A DNA stretch of 34,712 bases from Lentimicrobiaceae bacterium (GTDB lineage: Bacteria > Bacteroidota > Bacteroidia > Bacteroidales > F082). The number at the start of each line of letters is the position of its first letter. The stretch's first letter is position 1. Positions 34,326 through 34,712 of the stretch are shown here, one piece after another. Both the position numbers and the translations under genes were made by a program. The stretch is taken from positions 1 to 34,712 of the forward strand of contig SUWT01000021.1 in assembly GCA_015061335.1 (NCBI GenBank), given 5' to 3'. Below the pieces are notes generated by a model. It was not told where the DNA came from. It was given only the letters and a program-made list of their open reading frames with translations, and did no database searches.

Positions 34326-34333
34326 CAAAAGTA
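34326..34333 (-). promoter_or_regulatory. -7 box of the xusA-like gene, inside a short palindrome
   Basis: TACTTTTG on the minus strand matches TAnnTTTG, 23 bases before ATG 34303. It overlaps the 12-base palindrome AAAAGTACTTTT (34327-34338). No clear -33 TTTG is present, as often where an activator or repressor controls the promoter. Confidence 0.55.
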
Positions 34334-34522
34334 CTTTTAAGATAAGAATTGCATCATCATCAGATTTTGGTATTTTTAAAAAACATATTAACGATAATTT
34401 GGGATATAGTTCAGTGTTTATTTCAGAATCTACATCTTTTCGCCATACTTTACCCAAGATTATCAAATCAAAATCATTCTTTGTCTAAGAAAAATAACGA
34501 AAACAAAAAAAATAATCCTTAA

Positions 34523-34553
34523 TTGTTTTATTATAGAATTATTATTATATTTG
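34523..34553 (+). promoter_or_regulatory. Promoter of the partial gene at the right edge
   Basis: TATATTTG (34546-34553) is a full -7 match; ATTG ends 20 bases upstream as an imperfect -33 box. The leader to ATG 34630 is about 70 bases. The 326-base gap 34304-34629 otherwise shows only AT-rich sequence. Confidence 0.6.
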
Positions 34554-34629
34554 CACACTTTATTTTATATATTAGGTAACACGTTCTTTTATTTATAAAT
34601 TAATCCATTACTAATTAAAACAAAAAACT

Positions 34630-34712
34630 ATGAGGAAATTATTTACTATTTTATTGTCTTTCAACCTGTTATGGGGGGGGACTTTTAAAATCCCAAGATG
34701 TAGGCAGCGTCT
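34630..34712 (+). CDS. N-terminus of a secreted protein with an eight-G run (partial)
   Basis: ATG 34630 starts MRKLFTILLSFNLLWGG, a signal-peptide-like sequence, then meets eight G (34673-34680). Read as given, the frame continues TFKIPRCRQR to the window end without a stop. With seven G it would read LLKSQDVGSV, which looks like a normal signal-peptide end (compare KAQ/KSQ cleavage sites in Bacteroidetes). With nine G it stops after DF. The run is therefore either a phase-variable tract or a one-base sequence error. No family can be assigned from 28 codons. Confidence 0.6.
   Translation, partial: MRKLFTILLSFNLLWGGTFKIPRCRQR

Noticed and set aside
34573-34582. TAACACGTT-like match shared with the palindrome at 23803-23820
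   Set aside because: Only eight or nine bases match and the second arm is missing, so chance similarity is more likely than a shared operator.

Overview
The window looks like a chromosomal segment of a Bacteroidota bacterium, most likely order Bacteroidales. It is AT-rich. Many genes are preceded by the Bacteroidetes-type promoter (-7 box TAnnTTTG, -33 box TTTG about 20 bases upstream). It encodes type IX secretion (T9SS) cargo with C-terminal sorting domains, lipoproteins, a SusC-type TonB receptor with an N-terminal carboxypeptidase-regulatory domain, and a release factor 2 of Bacteroidetes type. No tRNA, rRNA, transposase, integrase or CRISPR array was seen. The species cannot be named from the sequence.

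Layout. 1-2012 (minus): prfB, cut by the window edge, with a textbook +1 frameshift site, then a deoxyhypusine-synthase-family protein. 2165-3272 (plus): a thioredoxin-like lipoprotein and a WbqC-family protein. 3279-5345 (minus): a 7TM-HD phosphohydrolase of the PgpH (c-di-AMP phosphodiesterase) type, divergent from a Cys-His-His NlpC/P60 peptidase (5451-6167). 6252-13804 (plus): delta-1-pyrroline-5-carboxylate dehydrogenase, a large gingipain-like C25 peptidase with a T9SS sorting domain, and a long-chain acyl-CoA synthetase preceded by a phased repeat array. 13834-23777 (minus): a T9SS cargo protein, a PorE-like TPR/beta-propeller/OmpA protein, ffh-folD, yggS-alkaline-phosphatase-superfamily enzyme, a membrane PHP protein and a short collagen-like lipoprotein. 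23856-27401 (plus): an EamA transporter, a SpoU rRNA methylase and a fused FakA/FakB-like fatty acid kinase. 27405-28136 (minus): an acyl-ACP thioesterase. 28313-29221 (plus): a diacylglycerol-kinase-family lipid kinase. 29362-34303 (minus): a TonB receptor, a DUF4374 lipoprotein and a PepSY membrane protein in the order of the xenosiderophore system xusABC. 34630-34712 (plus): the start of a secreted protein whose signal-peptide region carries an eight-G run.

How the genes fit together. Three functional themes stand out. (1) Surface and secretion: the C25 peptidase and the 461-residue protein carry T9SS sorting domains and lie close to a PorE-like envelope protein. (2) Fatty acids: the FakA-DegV fusion, acyl-ACP thioesterase and lipid kinase are consecutive, with an acyl-CoA ligase further upstream. 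They could release, phosphorylate and reuse acyl chains. (3) Iron: the xusABC-like operon would capture and reduce ferric siderophores made by other bacteria.

Non-coding structure is rich. It includes several strong intrinsic terminators (one places a stop codon in the hairpin loop), a six-copy alternating repeat array at about 20-base spacing, a REP-like hairpin, and chains of at least five different heptanucleotide repeats confined to intergenic DNA between 28.1 and 31.9 kb.
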